Source: an uncultured Pseudorhodoferax sp. (lineage in GTDB: Bacteria; Pseudomonadota; Gammaproteobacteria; Burkholderiales; Burkholderiaceae). Taken from it: a stretch of 7,388 bases of DNA. Under the pieces are notes generated by a model, which worked only from the letters and a program-made list of their open reading frames with translations, made no database searches and was not told the DNA's origin. The DNA lies in contig CAJYRH010000543.1 in NCBI GenBank assembly GCA_913776795.1, positions 1 to 7,388 on the forward strand. The letters are read 5' to 3'. Below are positions 6,682 through 7,388 of this stretch, in pieces; position 1 is the first letter of the stretch; each line of letters begins with the position of its first letter. Made by a program: the position numbers and the translations under genes.

Positions 6682-7388
6682 TCCAGTTCGACAAGGTCAA
6701 CAAGTGGTACGGCACCTACCAGGCGCTGACCGACGTCACGGAGACCATCGCCAAGGGCGAGGTGGTCGTGGTGTGCGGGCCGTCCGGCTCGGGCAAGTCC
6801 ACGCTGATCCGCACCGTGAACCGGCTCGAACCGATCCAGTCCGGCACCATCACCGTGGCCGGGCAGGACATCCATGCGCGCGGCGTCGATCTGAACGAGT
6901 TCCGCTCGCGCATCGGCTTCGTGTTCCAGCAATTCAACCTGTTCCCGCACCTGTCGGTGCTGCAGAACTGCACGCTGGCGCCGGTGCAGCTGCGCGGCCT
7001 GTCGCGCGCACAGGCCGAGGAACGCGCGCTGGCGCTGCTTGCGCGCGTGGGCCTGGCGCACAAGGCGGCCGCCTACCCGGCCGACCTGTCGGGCGGGCAG
7101 CAGCAGCGCGTGGCCATCGCCCGCGCGCTCGCCATGCAGCCGCCGCTGATGCTGTTCGACGAACCCACCAGCGCGCTGGACCCGGAAATGGTGGGCGAGG
7201 TGCTGCTGGTGATGCGCGACCTGGCCCGCGAGGGCATGACCATGGTCTGCGTGACGCACGAAATGGGCTTTGCGCGCGAGGTGGCCGACCGCGTCCTGTT
7301 CATGGACGAGGGCCGTGTGCTGGAGCGCGCCACCCCGCAGGAGTTCTTCAGCCGGCCGCAGCATCCGCGGGCGCAGCAGTTCCTGTCG
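6678..7388 (+). CDS. Amino acid ABC transporter ATP-binding protein, GltL-like (3' end outside window)
   Basis: The visible 237 codons cover nearly the whole protein; relatives have about 240-245 residues, so only a few codons are missing. It is the cytoplasmic ATPase that powers the importer. All catalytic motifs are intact: Walker [10 protein letters not shown] (34-42), Q-loop [10 protein letters not shown] (82-91), signature LSGGQQQR (137-144), Walker B LMLFDEP (157-163) with catalytic E162, D-loop SALD (165-168) and the switch His at H194 (VTHEMGFA). KWYG near the start, TSALDPEM and the FMDEG block match the polar amino acid subfamily, and I recall E. coli GltL as very similar throughout. 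The ATG overlaps the preceding permease stop by 4 bp (ATGA), which implies translational coupling and equal supply. No regulatory C-terminal domain is expected at this length. Confidence 0.95.
   Translation, partial: MIQFDKVNKWYGTYQALTDVTETIAKGEVVVVCGPSGSGKSTLIRTVNRLEPIQSGTITVAGQDIHARGVDLNEFRSRIGFVFQQFNLFPHLSVLQNCTLAPVQLRGLSRAQAEERALALLARVGLAHKAAAYPADLSGGQQQRVAIARALAMQPPLMLFDEPTSALDPEMVGEVLLVMRDLAREGMTMVCVTHEMGFAREVADRVLFMDEGRVLERATPQEFFSRPQHPRAQQFLS

Overview
The window is GC-rich, densely packed bacterial DNA with strong G/C preference at third codon positions. Codon use and gene content suggest a betaproteobacterium of the Burkholderiales, probably Comamonadaceae. That placement is inferred from general resemblance, not from a marker gene.

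Layout, left to right. (1) Positions 2-1661, plus strand: the C-terminal end of a pyruvate kinase, a 92-codon unrecognised small gene, and a complete glycerate kinase of the GarK/GlxK family. They are tightly spaced and look like the end of a glycerate/glyoxylate operon. Glycerate kinase would make 2-phosphoglycerate, and after enolase (not in the window) pyruvate kinase would convert PEP to pyruvate. (2) Positions 1630-4148: a LysR-type regulator on the minus strand, divergent from a 514-residue thiamine-diphosphate (ThDP) enzyme. The 83-bp gap between them holds a consensus -35 hexamer, a 10-bp palindrome and a pair of direct repeats. The enzyme belongs to a group usually labelled 'acetolactate synthase large subunit', but its sequence argues against true acetohydroxyacid synthase activity. 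(3) Positions 4363-7388, plus strand: a four-gene polar amino acid ABC importer in the order periplasmic binding protein, two GltJ/GltK-like permeases, and a GltL-like ATPase. The ATPase runs off the right edge only a few codons before its expected end.

The three blocks are probably separate transcription units. The regulator most likely controls the ThDP enzyme, and possibly itself. The transporter has its own 214-bp upstream region and may or may not be functionally linked to the enzyme. I see no RNA genes, mobile elements, CRISPR arrays or phage genes, and no obviously new defence or mobile system. The points most worth checking are the identity of the ThDP enzyme, its control region, and the small gene inside the glycerate operon.
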